A model generated the notes under the pieces. The model worked only from the letters and a program-made list of their open reading frames with translations, was not told the DNA's origin and did no database searches. The translations under genes were made by a program, and so were the position numbers. Source: an uncultured Bacteroidales bacterium (GTDB lineage Bacteria; Bacteroidota; Bacteroidia; Bacteroidales; F082). From it: DNA of 44,703 nt. The DNA lies in NCBI GenBank assembly GCA_946408345.1, contig CAMJRR010000021.1:1-44703 (forward strand). Direction: 5' to 3'. The number at the start of each line of letters is the position of its first letter. Within the stretch, counting starts at the first letter, position 1. This document shows, one piece after another, positions 18,409 to 25,803 of this stretch.

Positions 18409-18831
18409 TTACTTGTTCTTCAGCAAATCACGGATTTCGGCAAGAAGTTCTTCTTGTGTCGGGCCAGCGGGAGCAGCGGGCTCTTCCGGCTTGGGTTCTT
18501 CTCTCTTCATCTTGTTGATACCTTTGATGACCAAGAAGATGGAGAAGGCGATGATGATGAAGTCGAAGATGACTTGCAGAAAGTTACCCCAAGACATGGT
18601 CAAGGCCGGTTTGACGACGGTCTCCCCGTCCATGACGGCTTCGCGAATCACCCACTTCCAGTCGGTGAAGTTGAGGCCACCCGTGATGGCACCGATGAGC
18701 GGCATGATGATGTCGGCCACCAATGAAGACACGATTTTTCCGAACGCACCGCCGATGACCACACCGACAGCCATGTCCATGACGTTGCCCTTCATGGCAA
18801 ACTCCTTGAATTCTTGCATAAATTTACCCAT
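18409..18831 (-). CDS. mscL: Large-conductance mechanosensitive channel
   Basis: This 140-residue protein is MscL, the inner-membrane homopentameric channel that opens under extreme membrane tension to release solutes. It has the N-terminal amphipathic helix ([16 protein letters not shown]), the pore-lining helix [24 protein letters not shown], a periplasmic loop, a second membrane helix around residues 83-105, and a charged cytoplasmic C-terminal helix ([16 protein letters not shown]). Its length matches the family. It is monocistronic, with its own -7 element upstream and a hairpin terminator downstream. Its upstream neighbour is the IS110 element. Confidence 0.97.
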   Translation of the reverse strand: MGKFMQEFKEFAMKGNVMDMAVGVVIGGAFGKIVSSLVADIIMPLIGAITGGLNFTDWKWVIREAVMDGETVVKPALTMSWGNFLQVIFDFIIIAFSIFLVIKGINKMKREEPKPEEPAAPAGPTQEELLAEIRDLLKNK

Positions 18832-18882
18832 AATGCTGATGTTTAATTGTTGATTGTTGAATTGTTGAATTGTTTATCAGTG

Positions 18883-18890
18883 CAAAGGTA
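18883..18890 (-). promoter_or_regulatory. -7 element of mscL
   Basis: On the minus strand TACCTTTG matches TAnnTTTG. The leader between it and the ATG contains repeated AACAATTC/AACAATC words typical of AT-rich Bacteroidales leaders. Confidence 0.6.
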
Positions 18891-18954
18891 GAAAGAAATC
18901 AAATTGATGCAAGAAAAAAATGAAAAAACTATTTGAATGCACATCGTACCATCA

Positions 18955-18976
18955 GGCCTCAGCAGGTATGTCATCC
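18955..18976. repeat. Left half of an intergenic palindrome interrupted by the IS110 element
   Basis: The 15-base arm at 18955-18969 pairs with 20295-20309 (one C-to-T change that keeps a G-T pair). After three unpaired bases, ATCC (18973-18976) would be completed by C at 20261 to pair with GGGAT at 20288-20292. Joining 18976 to 20261 therefore rebuilds a 15+5 bp stem, which supports these as the insertion boundaries. Confidence 0.7.
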
Positions 18977-18984
18977 TATGTTTG
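18977..18984 (+). promoter_or_regulatory. -7 element in the IS left end, completed by the right end on circularisation
   Basis: TATGTTTG matches TAnnTTTG and starts at the first base after the shared TCC. In the integrated copy the position for a -33 element lies in the target palindrome and has no TTG. If the ends join (20260 to 18977), TTG at 20238-20240 falls exactly 20 bases upstream, the normal Bacteroidetes spacing. This would give a junction promoter driving the bridge RNA and transposase from the circular form. Confidence 0.5.
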
Positions 18985-19034
18985 CAGCGTCAATTGAGAG
19001 TACTGCAAAAACAATAGAATAAAATAGTACTTTT

Positions 19035-19221
19035 ATGGCGGAAATTGTAAATAACGGATGTAAACCATGGTCAAACAGAAGAGGGAAGAAACAAGATCTA
19101 GTCATGTCTATGGGCCAAAGAAGCCGTCAGGGATGTTGATCCTCTTCCCTTTCCCTGCTTGAGCCTGGACAGTTCTTTGGGCATGAAGCCCGCATGTAGG
19201 ATTGATAGGCCAGGAACAGGG
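19035..19221 (+). ncRNA. Predicted IS110 bridge RNA (5' stem, target-binding loop, donor-binding loop)
   Basis: Three stem-loops lie in order in the non-coding left end. First, a small stem ATGG/CCAT (19035-19038 and 19065-19068). Second, a target-binding stem AGGGAAGA/TCTTCCCT (19082-19089 and 19143-19150) with inner pairs GATC/GATC and GGC/GCC; its internal loops contain ATGTC (19104-19108) and GGGAT (19130-19134). Third, a donor-binding stem CCCTG/CAGGG and CCTGG/CCAGG (19153-19157, 19164-19168, 19210-19214, 19217-19221) capped by GGGC/GCCC. ACAGTTCTT in its left loop strand (19169-19177) is identical to the element's right end at 20250-20258. TAGGAT in its right strand (19197-19202) is complementary to the left end at 18973-18978. 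The target guides specify ATGTC followed by ATCCC, the exact 10-mer of the rebuilt empty site (18968-18976 plus 20261). Confidence 0.7.
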
Positions 19222-19252
19222 GTCTTCTGTCTGACTTCAAAAAACTTTTGGC

Positions 19253-20248
19253 ATGGCAAAAATAGGGAAATTTATCGGAACGGACATCAGCAAGTCGACA
19301 TTTAGTGTCGCTTATCGTAAAGGAGAGTCCGTGGAGACTCGGACATGGGATTACTCACAAGAGCAGATGGTGGCGTTTGCTGAAACTTTGGACAAAGGGT
19401 GCACGGTAGTGATGGAAGCCACAGGTGTATACCACACCCGCCTCGCTTACTATCTCTACAGTAAAGGTATCAGCATATCGGTGGTCAATCCACTGGCATC
19501 AAAGAACTTCGCAAGGACTTTGATGCGCAGGACAAAGACAGACAAGGCGGACTCGAGGCTGCTGATGGAATACGGGGAGACGATGGATCTTGAGCCTTGG
19601 GCACCTCGGGAGACATGGTGCGTCGAAGTCCAACAGACATACGCTTTGCTGGAGTCGAAAGGCAAGGAACTGACGGCGGCAAGGAATCGCATGGAGGCTT
19701 TGTTGCACTCGGTGATTGCAAGCGGAGTTTGCATGAATATGGTCAAAGCCGACATCAAGCGACTGGAGAGGGATATAACTTGCCTTGAAAAAGAGATAGA
19801 GCGTCTGGTCAAAGACAATGCTGGAGACGACATGAAGAGGATAGAGGAGATACCGGGCATAGGCAGACGCACCGCATGTGTGTTGATAGCCTTGACCGGA
19901 TCTATGAAACGTTTCGACAACCACCGCCAGGTCGCCTCGTACCTTGGCCTGTGCCCGAGAGTGTATGAATCAGGAACCTCCATTAGAGGCAAGGCGAAGA
20001 TATGCAAGATGGGGCTCGAAAGCGTCCGTAGGATGCTATACCTATGCGCGTTATCGGCAAAGAAATACAACAAGGCTTGCAGGGAGCTGTATGAAAGGCT
20101 GCTGGAGAAAGGCAAGGCAAAGAAACTGGCCTTAGTCGCCGTCGCCAACAAGCTAATCAAGCAAGCCTTCGCCATCCTAAAAAGCGGAATGAATTATGAC
20201 GAAAACCATATCAGCGAAAAAAAAGTACAAAAAATGCTTGCGTATTAA
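19253..20248 (+). CDS. IS110-family transposase (DEDD RuvC-like recombinase with Tnp_20 domain)
   Basis: This 331-residue protein has the two halves of IS110 recombinases. The N-terminal RuvC-like domain carries the tetrad Asp11 (IGTDISK), Glu55 (VMEATG), and Asp97 and Asp100 (KTDKADS). A helical linker (~115-185) follows, then the C-terminal Tnp_20 domain with a helix-hairpin-helix (EIPGIGRRTACVL). The SGTS segment contains Ser240 and Ser243, one of which should be the catalytic serine, and is followed by RGKAKICKMG. In this family the protein works with a bridge RNA to recombine donor and target DNA. The reading frame is intact with normal length. The ATG at 19253 immediately follows the predicted bridge RNA, as in the IS110 subgroup. 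Confidence 0.95.
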   Translation: MAKIGKFIGTDISKSTFSVAYRKGESVETRTWDYSQEQMVAFAETLDKGCTVVMEATGVYHTRLAYYLYSKGISISVVNPLASKNFARTLMRRTKTDKADSRLLMEYGETMDLEPWAPRETWCVEVQQTYALLESKGKELTAARNRMEALLHSVIASGVCMNMVKADIKRLERDITCLEKEIERLVKDNAGDDMKRIEEIPGIGRRTACVLIALTGSMKRFDNHRQVASYLGLCPRVYESGTSIRGKAKICKMGLESVRRMLYLCALSAKKYNKACRELYERLLEKGKAKKLALVAVANKLIKQAFAILKSGMNYDENHISEKKVQKMLAY

Positions 20249-20260
20249 CACAGTTCTTCC

Positions 20261-20309
20261 CCACGTCGGCCATGTGGGCAAAGGCATGGGATCTATACCT
20301 GTTGAGGCC
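20261..20309. repeat. Right half of the intergenic palindrome interrupted by the IS110 element
   Basis: Contains the apical part of the rebuilt hairpin (CAC/GTG around 20262-20277), GGGAT at 20288-20292 and the 15-base right arm 20295-20309 that pairs with 18955-18969. The rebuilt element would be about 71 bp with a 20-bp stem. It has no T-run on either side, so it looks like a REP-type repeat and not a terminator. Confidence 0.65.
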
Positions 20310-20375
20310 GTCCTTTAAGCTTTTGCATCTCTGAACCGCCTCCTATAGATTCCTCTCCATCGCACTTCCTCTGCT

Positions 20376-20415
20376 GGAATGACATAGGAGGCTAACAGGA
20401 ATGACATGGGAGGCT
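20376..20415. repeat. Tandem 18-bp repeat beside prfC
   Basis: GGAATGACATAGGAGGCT (20376-20393) and a copy with one change (20398-20415) are separated by AACA, giving a 22-bp period. ATAGGAGG in the first copy is also the inverted partner of CCTCCTAT at 20339-20346. The second copy ends 5 bases before the prfC stop codon. Confidence 0.65.
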
Positions 20416-20420
20416 GGGCA

Positions 20421-21995
20421 CTAAAACTCCGAAGTGAAATGGAACTCGATGTCAGGATACTTCTCCATAGCCATCTGCAAGGCATAGGGCGACTCAGCCA
20501 AGAAGACATCCCTACCCTCTTTGTCCTCAGCCAAATTCAAGGCCTTGCGCATCTTGAAATCAGCGAGCTGGGCCTCGTTCGTGCTGGTAATCCAAGCAGT
20601 CTTGTAAAGCGAAATCGGTTCATAGCGGCAAGAGGCATTGTACTCATGCAGCAAGCGGTATTGGATAACCTCAAACTGCAACTCGCCCACCGTACCAATA
20701 ATCTTGCGACCCGTCATCTTGCCCGTGAAAAGCTGCGCCACACCTTCGTCAGTGAGTTGTTCCAAACCCTTGGCCAGCTGTTTTGACTTCATCGGGTCAG
20801 CATTCTCCACATAGCGGAACTGCTCAGGCGAGAAGCTCGGAATGCCCTTGTAGTTCAGGATTTCGCCCTCGGTCAAGGTGTCGCCAATCTTAAAGTTACC
20901 AGCATCATAGAGACCCACGATGTCGCCAGGATAAGCCTCGTCAAGGACGGACTTTTTCTGCGCCATGAAAGCTGTAGGATTGGAAAACTTCAATTCGCGA
21001 CGTTGGCGCACATGGAAGTAGTTCTTGTTACGCTCGAAACGACCCGACACCACGCGCACGAAGGCAATACGGTCGCGGTGATTGGGGTCCATATTGGCGT
21101 GAATCTTGAAGACGAAGCCCGTAAACTTCTCCTCTGTCGGCTCAATGCGGCGTTCCACCGTGTCGCGCCCGATAGGCGTAGGCGCAATCTCGATGAAACA
21201 GTCCAGCAGCTCCTTCACGCCAAAGTTGTTCAAGGCAGAACCAAAGAACACGGGGCAAATGTCACCTTTTAAATAAGCCTCGCGCGAGAAGTCGTCGTAA
21301 ACGCCTTGTACCAGTTCAGTCTCGTTGCGCAAGGTCTCTGCATCATCGCCAATCATCTTGTCCAACTCGGGATTGTTGAGGTCGTCGAAAGCGATGCCTT
21401 CCGTGATATGCTGTTTGTCGGAGTTGAAAAGATAGAGGCTCTTGTCGTAGATGCTGTACACGCCTTTGAACTTCGGTCCGCTGTTGATGGGCCAACTCAA
21501 TGGGGTAAGGCGGATATTCAGTTTCTGCTCGATTTCGTCCAACAGCTCAAATGGATCCATGCCAGGGCGGTCCATCTTGTTGATGAAAACGATGATGGGC
21601 GTATTCCTCATGCGGCACACCTCAACCAGTTTCTCGGTCTGCGACTCCACGCCTTTGGCCGAGTCAATAACGACGATAACGCTGTCGACAGCCGTCAGGG
21701 TACGGAAAGTATCTTCTGCGAAGTCCTTGTGGCCTGGGGTATCCAAGATATTAATCTTGATATCCTTATAATCAAAACCCATGACAGAGGTGGCCACCGA
21801 GATGCCACGCTGCCTCTCGATTTCCATCCAGTCGGAAGTGGCGGTCTTGCGGATTTTGTTCGACTTCACGGCACCGGCCACCTGTATGGCACCGCCGTAA
21901 AGCAACAGTTTTTCAGTCAAAGTGGTCTTACCCGCGTCGGGGTGGCTGACGATGGCGAAAGTGCGTCGCCTGTTGATTTCATCAATGAATGACAT
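20421..21995 (-). CDS. prfC: Peptide chain release factor 3
   Basis: This 524-residue translational GTPase, RF3, speeds release of RF1/RF2 from the ribosome after termination. It shows G1 SHPDAGKTT (residues 17-25), the switch I region [10 protein letters not shown]3 DTPGHKDF and G4 NKMD. The RF3-specific domains follow ([28 protein letters not shown]), ending with the [11 protein letters not shown] segment typical of RF3. The start at 21995 ([15 protein letters not shown]) is the family start; an in-frame ATG at 22031 lies in the tRNA terminator. It is downstream of tRNA-Asp on the same strand but separated from it by a terminator; its own promoter was not identified. Confidence 0.96.
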   Translation of the reverse strand: MSFIDEINRRRTFAIVSHPDAGKTTLTEKLLLYGGAIQVAGAVKSNKIRKTATSDWMEIERQRGISVATSVMGFDYKDIKINILDTPGHKDFAEDTFRTLTAVDSVIVVIDSAKGVESQTEKLVEVCRMRNTPIIVFINKMDRPGMDPFELLDEIEQKLNIRLTPLSWPINSGPKFKGVYSIYDKSLYLFNSDKQHITEGIAFDDLNNPELDKMIGDDAETLRNETELVQGVYDDFSREAYLKGDICPVFFGSALNNFGVKELLDCFIEIAPTPIGRDTVERRIEPTEEKFTGFVFKIHANMDPNHRDRIAFVRVVSGRFERNKNYFHVRQRRELKFSNPTAFMAQKKSVLDEAYPGDIVGLYDAGNFKIGDTLTEGEILNYKGIPSFSPEQFRYVENADPMKSKQLAKGLEQLTDEGVAQLFTGKMTGRKIIGTVGELQFEVIQYRLLHEYNASCRYEPISLYKTAWITSTNEAQLADFKMRKALNLAEDKEGRDVFLAESPYALQMAMEKYPDIEFHFTSEF

Positions 21996-22024
21996 AACGC
22001 TCTCGTTTTCAACAATCTGTTTAT

Positions 22025-22057
22025 AAAACAAAAGCGCAGGTCTTTGTGACTTGCGCT
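22025..22057 (-). terminator. Terminator of the tRNA-Asp gene
   Basis: On the minus strand AGCGCA (22057-22052) pairs with TGCGCT (22038-22033) across a 13-base loop and is followed by TTTGTTTT. It begins 6 bases after the tRNA 3' end. Confidence 0.75.
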
Positions 22058-22062
22058 CTTGC

Positions 22063-22136
22063 GGTCCGGACGAGACTCGAACTCGCGACCTCCTGCGTGA
22101 CAGGCAGGCATTCTAACCAAGCTGAACTACCGGACC
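22063..22136 (-). tRNA. tRNA-Asp (anticodon GTC)
   Basis: The 74-nt minus-strand sequence folds as a cloverleaf: acceptor GGTCCGG/CCGGACC, D-arm with AGCTTGGTTA, anticodon stem CCTGC/GCAGG around loop CTGTCAC (anticodon GTC), and T-arm GCGAG-TTCGAGT-CTCGT. CCA is not encoded; the next bases are GCA. The GTC anticodon reads Asp codons GAC/GAT. It has its own promoter and terminator. Confidence 0.97.
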
Positions 22137-22174
22137 AGCCTGAAAAAGAACTCTATTGCTTTGCTTTGCGGGTG

Positions 22175-22204
22175 CAAAAGTACAACCTTTTCTGAAACTG
22201 GCAA
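22175..22204 (-). promoter_or_regulatory. Promoter of tRNA-Asp (-33 TTG, -7 TACTTTTG)
   Basis: On the minus strand TTG (22204-22202) is followed after 19 bases by TACTTTTG (22182-22175), which matches TAnnTTTG. This is the most complete Bacteroidetes-type promoter in the window. It lies 39 bases upstream of the mature tRNA. Confidence 0.75.
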
Positions 22205-22277
22205 TACTTTTTTTACTTTTTTTTGAACTTTTTTCTAATACAAATCTTAAACAACTGATTTATAATAATATAAAAAT

Positions 22278-24395
22278 CTATTTAAAAGTACACCCAACCT
22301 CCATAGCGCCGTCACCTATATTATAATAAGGTAAGCCTATAGTTTTTGACTGATTTATCCACTTCTCGGCCAAATAGCGCGGCACCGAACCATCAACGAT
22401 GAGCATCTTGACATCATAACCATTCACAACCGACTGTACATCAGGTTTTTGTTTTTCCCTTACCAAGAGAAAATCCACAGGAAGGCGATAATTAAGGCTG
22501 TCACTGAATTGATAGGCATCATCCCATAGTGCCAACAACGTCCCATTGAAAGAAATCAAATTCGATTTTTTGCTCAAATAATCGTTCGCATAATCATCGT
22601 CAAAGCCAATTACTTGTGGATGAAAAGACAGATTTCTCTTGCTCCAGGCACCTTTCAAACTATAATCGACGGTAGACTCGTCCGCCATCAATGCCGTATC
22701 AGCCAAAAGGAGGTGTTCCCCTCCCCTAACAAAATCGACGGCTGTATGTTTGCGCAGACTAAACACTGTCATACCTCGTTGATTTTCTGAGCTATATATC
22801 CTAACCGTGACCGAAACCATCATAAGCAGTAAAGAGGCCAACATGGCGATGAACAAACGTTGTTTCCGTAGCATAAACATCAGCAAAAGCAACAACAACG
22901 CCACCAGTAGGACAGCAAACTCAAAATCATTGATATACAATCCCTTAATGATGGACCCTGGTATGCTCTCAATCTTTCCGACCACCCAATTCATCACATA
23001 CACCGCACCCCAAACCAGGTAACCGACCAAGGTGTTGAGATAAGGAATCCACGACACCATCAGCAACACCATCCCACTGATGACCACGATGAACGAAATC
23101 GGAGTCATGAACAGGTTGCTCAACCAGAAATATGTGGTAAACTGATTGAAATAGAATAAAGTAAACGGGATTGTCGCAATTTGTGCCGAAAGTGCTACCG
23201 CCGTAATACTCCAAATCTTGTCGAGAAGTTTGTTCTTGATGACAAACCAACTGTAAATCGGTCTTTGCAGCACCACGATGCCAATCACAGCAGCATATGA
23301 CAGTTGGAAACCAATTTCGAACAAATTGTTAGGATTGATACAAAGCAGGATAAATGCTGAAGCCGCTATCGAATTGATGACGAATCCTTTACGATGAATC
23401 ATCTCACCGATGATGACGAAAGAAATCATCAATGAAGCACGCAAAATGGAGGGCGACAGACCCGCAATGAGTGCATAAAACCAAATCAAGGCCAGCAAGA
23501 GCCCATGTTTCAAGGTCTTCTGCCATTTCTTGCGGTTGAGGAAACCCAGCAAGAAACTTGCCAACAAATAGATGATACCAACATGCATTCCTGACACACA
23601 AAGTATATGCATTGACCCGGCTGCCACGTAATTCTTGCGCACCTCGTCAGCGAGATTGTCGTCATAACCCAACAAAATAGCCGCAGCTACACCAAACTCA
23701 TTATCGCTCAAGCCACTACGTTGTAGTGAAGCCAACAAAGCATCACGAAAGCGGTAAGAAAAAGCATAGATGGGGTTAGCGTTGTTCGTCTGCAAATCAA
23801 TCCAATCCTCATCTTTCAGATAGACCTGCCCCATAATGCCTTTACGTGCAAGATAGGCTCGATAGTCGAACTCCTCCGGATTCAAAGGTGGCGTCACTTC
23901 ACGAATCGGGGCTGGAACGGCTATCAGGTCTCCATAACTCAAGGCAAAAGCGGAATCAGACTTGGGGAAATAGGCCATCACCTTGCCTGAAACAGGACGT
24001 GACGGCAGACTATCGCCAAACTGATACTCCAAGTCCAACACCGTTCGGATAGCATTGGGGCGTTCCGTTGGGTAATCATAAACACGCGCCACATAATAAT
24101 ATGCATCGGTTTCAAAGTTGCGGAAATAGCTTTTCTGCGCCTTCGCTTCATGCACTTGGACCATAGCATAACCTGTCAAAGCCAGATAGCACCCCATAAC
24201 TGCACCAAACACCCAGTTCTTTTGATAGCTTTTTATGACTAAAGCAGTCATCGAAGCCATAGCAAAAAGCATTGAGGCAATGATGATCGTCGTTGATGGT
24301 GAAAAACGGAATGAAGGCAGACAGACATAGCACCAAATTCCTAAAACGAAAGGAATCAGCATCCTAACAAAGGGATATTTGGCGTAGTCGGTCAT
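22278..24395 (-). CDS. comEC: ComEC/Rec2-family DNA-uptake channel protein
   Basis: This 705-residue inner-membrane protein belongs to the ComEC/Rec2 family, whose members move single-stranded DNA into the cytoplasm during transformation. It has two N-terminal membrane helices, then an OB-like periplasmic domain (DUF4131-type, ~residues 60-200). The competence domain follows, with the signature AGSMHILCVSGMHVGIIY at about residue 255, and 7-8 membrane helices to ~530. The last ~170 residues show weak resemblance to the beta-lactamase-like domain (FSLRKHTAVDFV, VDYSLKGAW) but lack its His/Asp metal motifs. I know this short form to be common in Bacteroidetes. It is the last gene of the surE-lpxB run, 22 bp after lpxB. 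Confidence 0.9.
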   Translation of the reverse strand: MTDYAKYPFVRMLIPFVLGIWCYVCLPSFRFSPSTTIIIASMLFAMASMTALVIKSYQKNWVFGAVMGCYLALTGYAMVQVHEAKAQKSYFRNFETDAYYYVARVYDYPTERPNAIRTVLDLEYQFGDSLPSRPVSGKVMAYFPKSDSAFALSYGDLIAVPAPIREVTPPLNPEEFDYRAYLARKGIMGQVYLKDEDWIDLQTNNANPIYAFSYRFRDALLASLQRSGLSDNEFGVAAAILLGYDDNLADEVRKNYVAAGSMHILCVSGMHVGIIYLLASFLLGFLNRKKWQKTLKHGLLLALIWFYALIAGLSPSILRASLMISFVIIGEMIHRKGFVINSIAASAFILLCINPNNLFEIGFQLSYAAVIGIVVLQRPIYSWFVIKNKLLDKIWSITAVALSAQIATIPFTLFYFNQFTTYFWLSNLFMTPISFIVVISGMVLLMVSWIPYLNTLVGYLVWGAVYVMNWVVGKIESIPGSIIKGLYINDFEFAVLLVALLLLLLMFMLRKQRLFIAMLASLLLMMVSVTVRIYSSENQRGMTVFSLRKHTAVDFVRGGEHLLLADTALMADESTVDYSLKGAWSKRNLSFHPQVIGFDDDYANDYLSKKSNLISFNGTLLALWDDAYQFSDSLNYRLPVDFLLVREKQKPDVQSVVNGYDVKMLIVDGSVPRYLAEKWINQSKTIGLPYYNIGDGAMEVGCTFK

Positions 24396-24417
24396 CGGCG
24401 CATTCTGTACTCAGTTT

Positions 24418-25545
24418 TTAAGTGCTTAGTTTCCGGACAGACTCGCATATTATCCCAGCGGCCTTTTCTGAAGCCCCAACATTGCCGAGTTTGTCCTTCA
24501 ATTCCTCATAGTCCTCGAGCAACTTACGTTGACGTTTGCCGTTGTGAAGCAGTTGATCCAACTCCTTGACCAGATTATCCTCGTTCATGTCGCCTTGAAT
24601 CAACTCCTTGACCACTTCCCTATCCATGATGAGGTTCACCAAAGAGATGAATTTCACTTTAATCATCCATTTGGCGAGGCGATAGGAGAAACCGGTGGCT
24701 TTGTAGCACACTACCTCGGGAATGGAGAACAATGCGGTCTCAAGCGTTGCTGTGCCTGAGGTGACCATGGCTGCACTGGAATTCTGTAGCAATTCATAAG
24801 TCTGATTCTCCACAAAAAAGACATCGGACTGCCCCATGATATCCTTATACAAAGACTTATCCAAAGAGGAAATACCAGCAATTACAAACTGATAATCGGG
24901 GAAATGCGAGGCAACCTTTATCATTACTGGTAGGGTGCGCTTCACTTCTTGACGACGACTTCCAGGCAACAAGGCGATGATCTCGCGTCTTTCACCAAGG
25001 CTATTGCGACGCAAGAAAATCGAGCGGTTGCCCGTGCCCACCTTGGCCAATTCATCGAGCAAAGGATTGCCGACAAAAGTCACATCCACACCATAACGTC
25101 TATAAAACTCCTCCTCGAAGGGTAAGATGACCAACATCTTATCCACTGACTTCTTGATCTTATGCACACGGCGACGTTTCCACGCCCAAATCTGAGGCGA
25201 GATGTAGTACACCACTTTGAACCCATTTTCGTGGGCAAAATCAGCGATGCGAAGGTTAAACCCTGGATAATCCACCAAAATCACGACATCGGGATGATAC
25301 GCAACGATATCCTTCTTGCATAGGGTAATATTGCCTAACACTTTTCTCAAATTGACCGCCACCTCCACAAAGCCCATATAGGCCATGGTACGATAATGCT
25401 TCAGCAACTCCACACCTTGCGCCTTCATCAAATCGCCACCGCAGCCACGAAACTCCGCCTTTTTGTCCTTTTTCTTGATTTCAGCTACAAGGTTGGAGGC
25501 ATGTAAGTCGCCCGAAGCCTCACCTGCTATGATATAGTATTTCAT
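24418..25545 (-). CDS. lpxB: Lipid-A-disaccharide synthase
   Basis: This 375-residue GT19 glycosyltransferase joins UDP-2,3-diacylglucosamine and lipid X to make the lipid A disaccharide at the inner membrane. Motifs seen: GEASGD at residues 8-13, GCGGDLM, the MGFVEV segment, VDYPGFNLR, the SPQIWAW signature, VGNPLLDE, the LPGSRRQEV loop that binds the nucleotide, and SGTATLETAL in the C-terminal half. Length is normal. It begins 4 bases after the 83-residue membrane gene and is followed by comEC, so the surE-lpxB-comEC genes form one transcription unit. Confidence 0.96.
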   Translation of the reverse strand: MKYYIIAGEASGDLHASNLVAEIKKKDKKAEFRGCGGDLMKAQGVELLKHYRTMAYMGFVEVAVNLRKVLGNITLCKKDIVAYHPDVVILVDYPGFNLRIADFAHENGFKVVYYISPQIWAWKRRRVHKIKKSVDKMLVILPFEEEFYRRYGVDVTFVGNPLLDELAKVGTGNRSIFLRRNSLGERREIIALLPGSRRQEVKRTLPVMIKVASHFPDYQFVIAGISSLDKSLYKDIMGQSDVFFVENQTYELLQNSSAAMVTSGTATLETALFSIPEVVCYKATGFSYRLAKWMIKVKFISLVNLIMDREVVKELIQGDMNEDNLVKELDQLLHNGKRQRKLLEDYEELKDKLGNVGASEKAAGIICESVRKLST

Positions 25546-25549
25546 AAGG

Positions 25550-25801
25550 TCACACTTTATAAAGGAAGAACACGAGCAACATCCCCACCACCGTGACTAA
25601 TAGGATACCTTTGCCAATCCGCTCGTAATTCCATTTCACCAAAGCCATCCTGAAAAGCACAATGCCAGGAATGAAAGCCAAAAGATAGGGTGCACGACCA
25701 TACTGCTCGCCCCAAGGAATAAGGTTCAACAAAAAGAAAAACAACCCAAAACTAGCAGCACCTGCCAAAAGTCCTAGCCAAAAGTTATCCTTGATTTTCA
25801 T
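25550..25801 (-). CDS. Small three-helix membrane protein, function unknown
   Basis: This 83-residue protein has three hydrophobic helices (about residues 8-28, 38-53 and 62-81) joined by short loops, one with WGEQYGRAP and one with KWNYERIGK. No family is recognised. It is tightly packed between surE (2-bp gap) and lpxB (4-bp gap), so it is certainly translated from the same mRNA. Envelope function linked to lipid A synthesis is possible but only by position. Confidence 0.75.
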   Translation of the reverse strand: MKIKDNFWLGLLAGAASFGLFFFLLNLIPWGEQYGRAPYLLAFIPGIVLFRMALVKWNYERIGKGILLVTVVGMLLVFFLYKV

Positions 25802-25803
25802 AG

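Larger units (their letters stand above)
18974..20260 (+). mobile_element. IS110-family insertion sequence with left-end bridge RNA
   Basis: The element has a single DEDD transposase gene, a long non-coding left end (~276 nt) and a very short right end (12 nt after the stop). It has no terminal inverted repeats of its own, which is the layout of the IS110 (not IS1111) subgroup. The boundaries are inferred from a shared TCC at 18974-18976 and 20258-20260, one copy of which belongs to the target. Three independent lines agree: the donor guide in the left-end RNA matches 20250-20258; its target guides match the sequence rebuilt by removing the element; and removal restores an intergenic palindrome. 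The length of ~1284 bp is normal. The transposase frame is intact, so the copy may be active. Confidence 0.8.

Noticed and set aside
18955..20309. The 15-base inverted repeats read as terminal inverted repeats of the IS itself
   Set aside because: IS110-subgroup elements lack such ends, the donor guide points to 20250-20258 and not 20309, and joining at TCC restores a further 5-bp stem, so the arms belong to the target.
22025..22136. Reading the prfC coding sequence from an ATG at 22031
   Set aside because: That start lies in the tRNA-Asp terminator; the family start [15 protein letters not shown] is at 21995.
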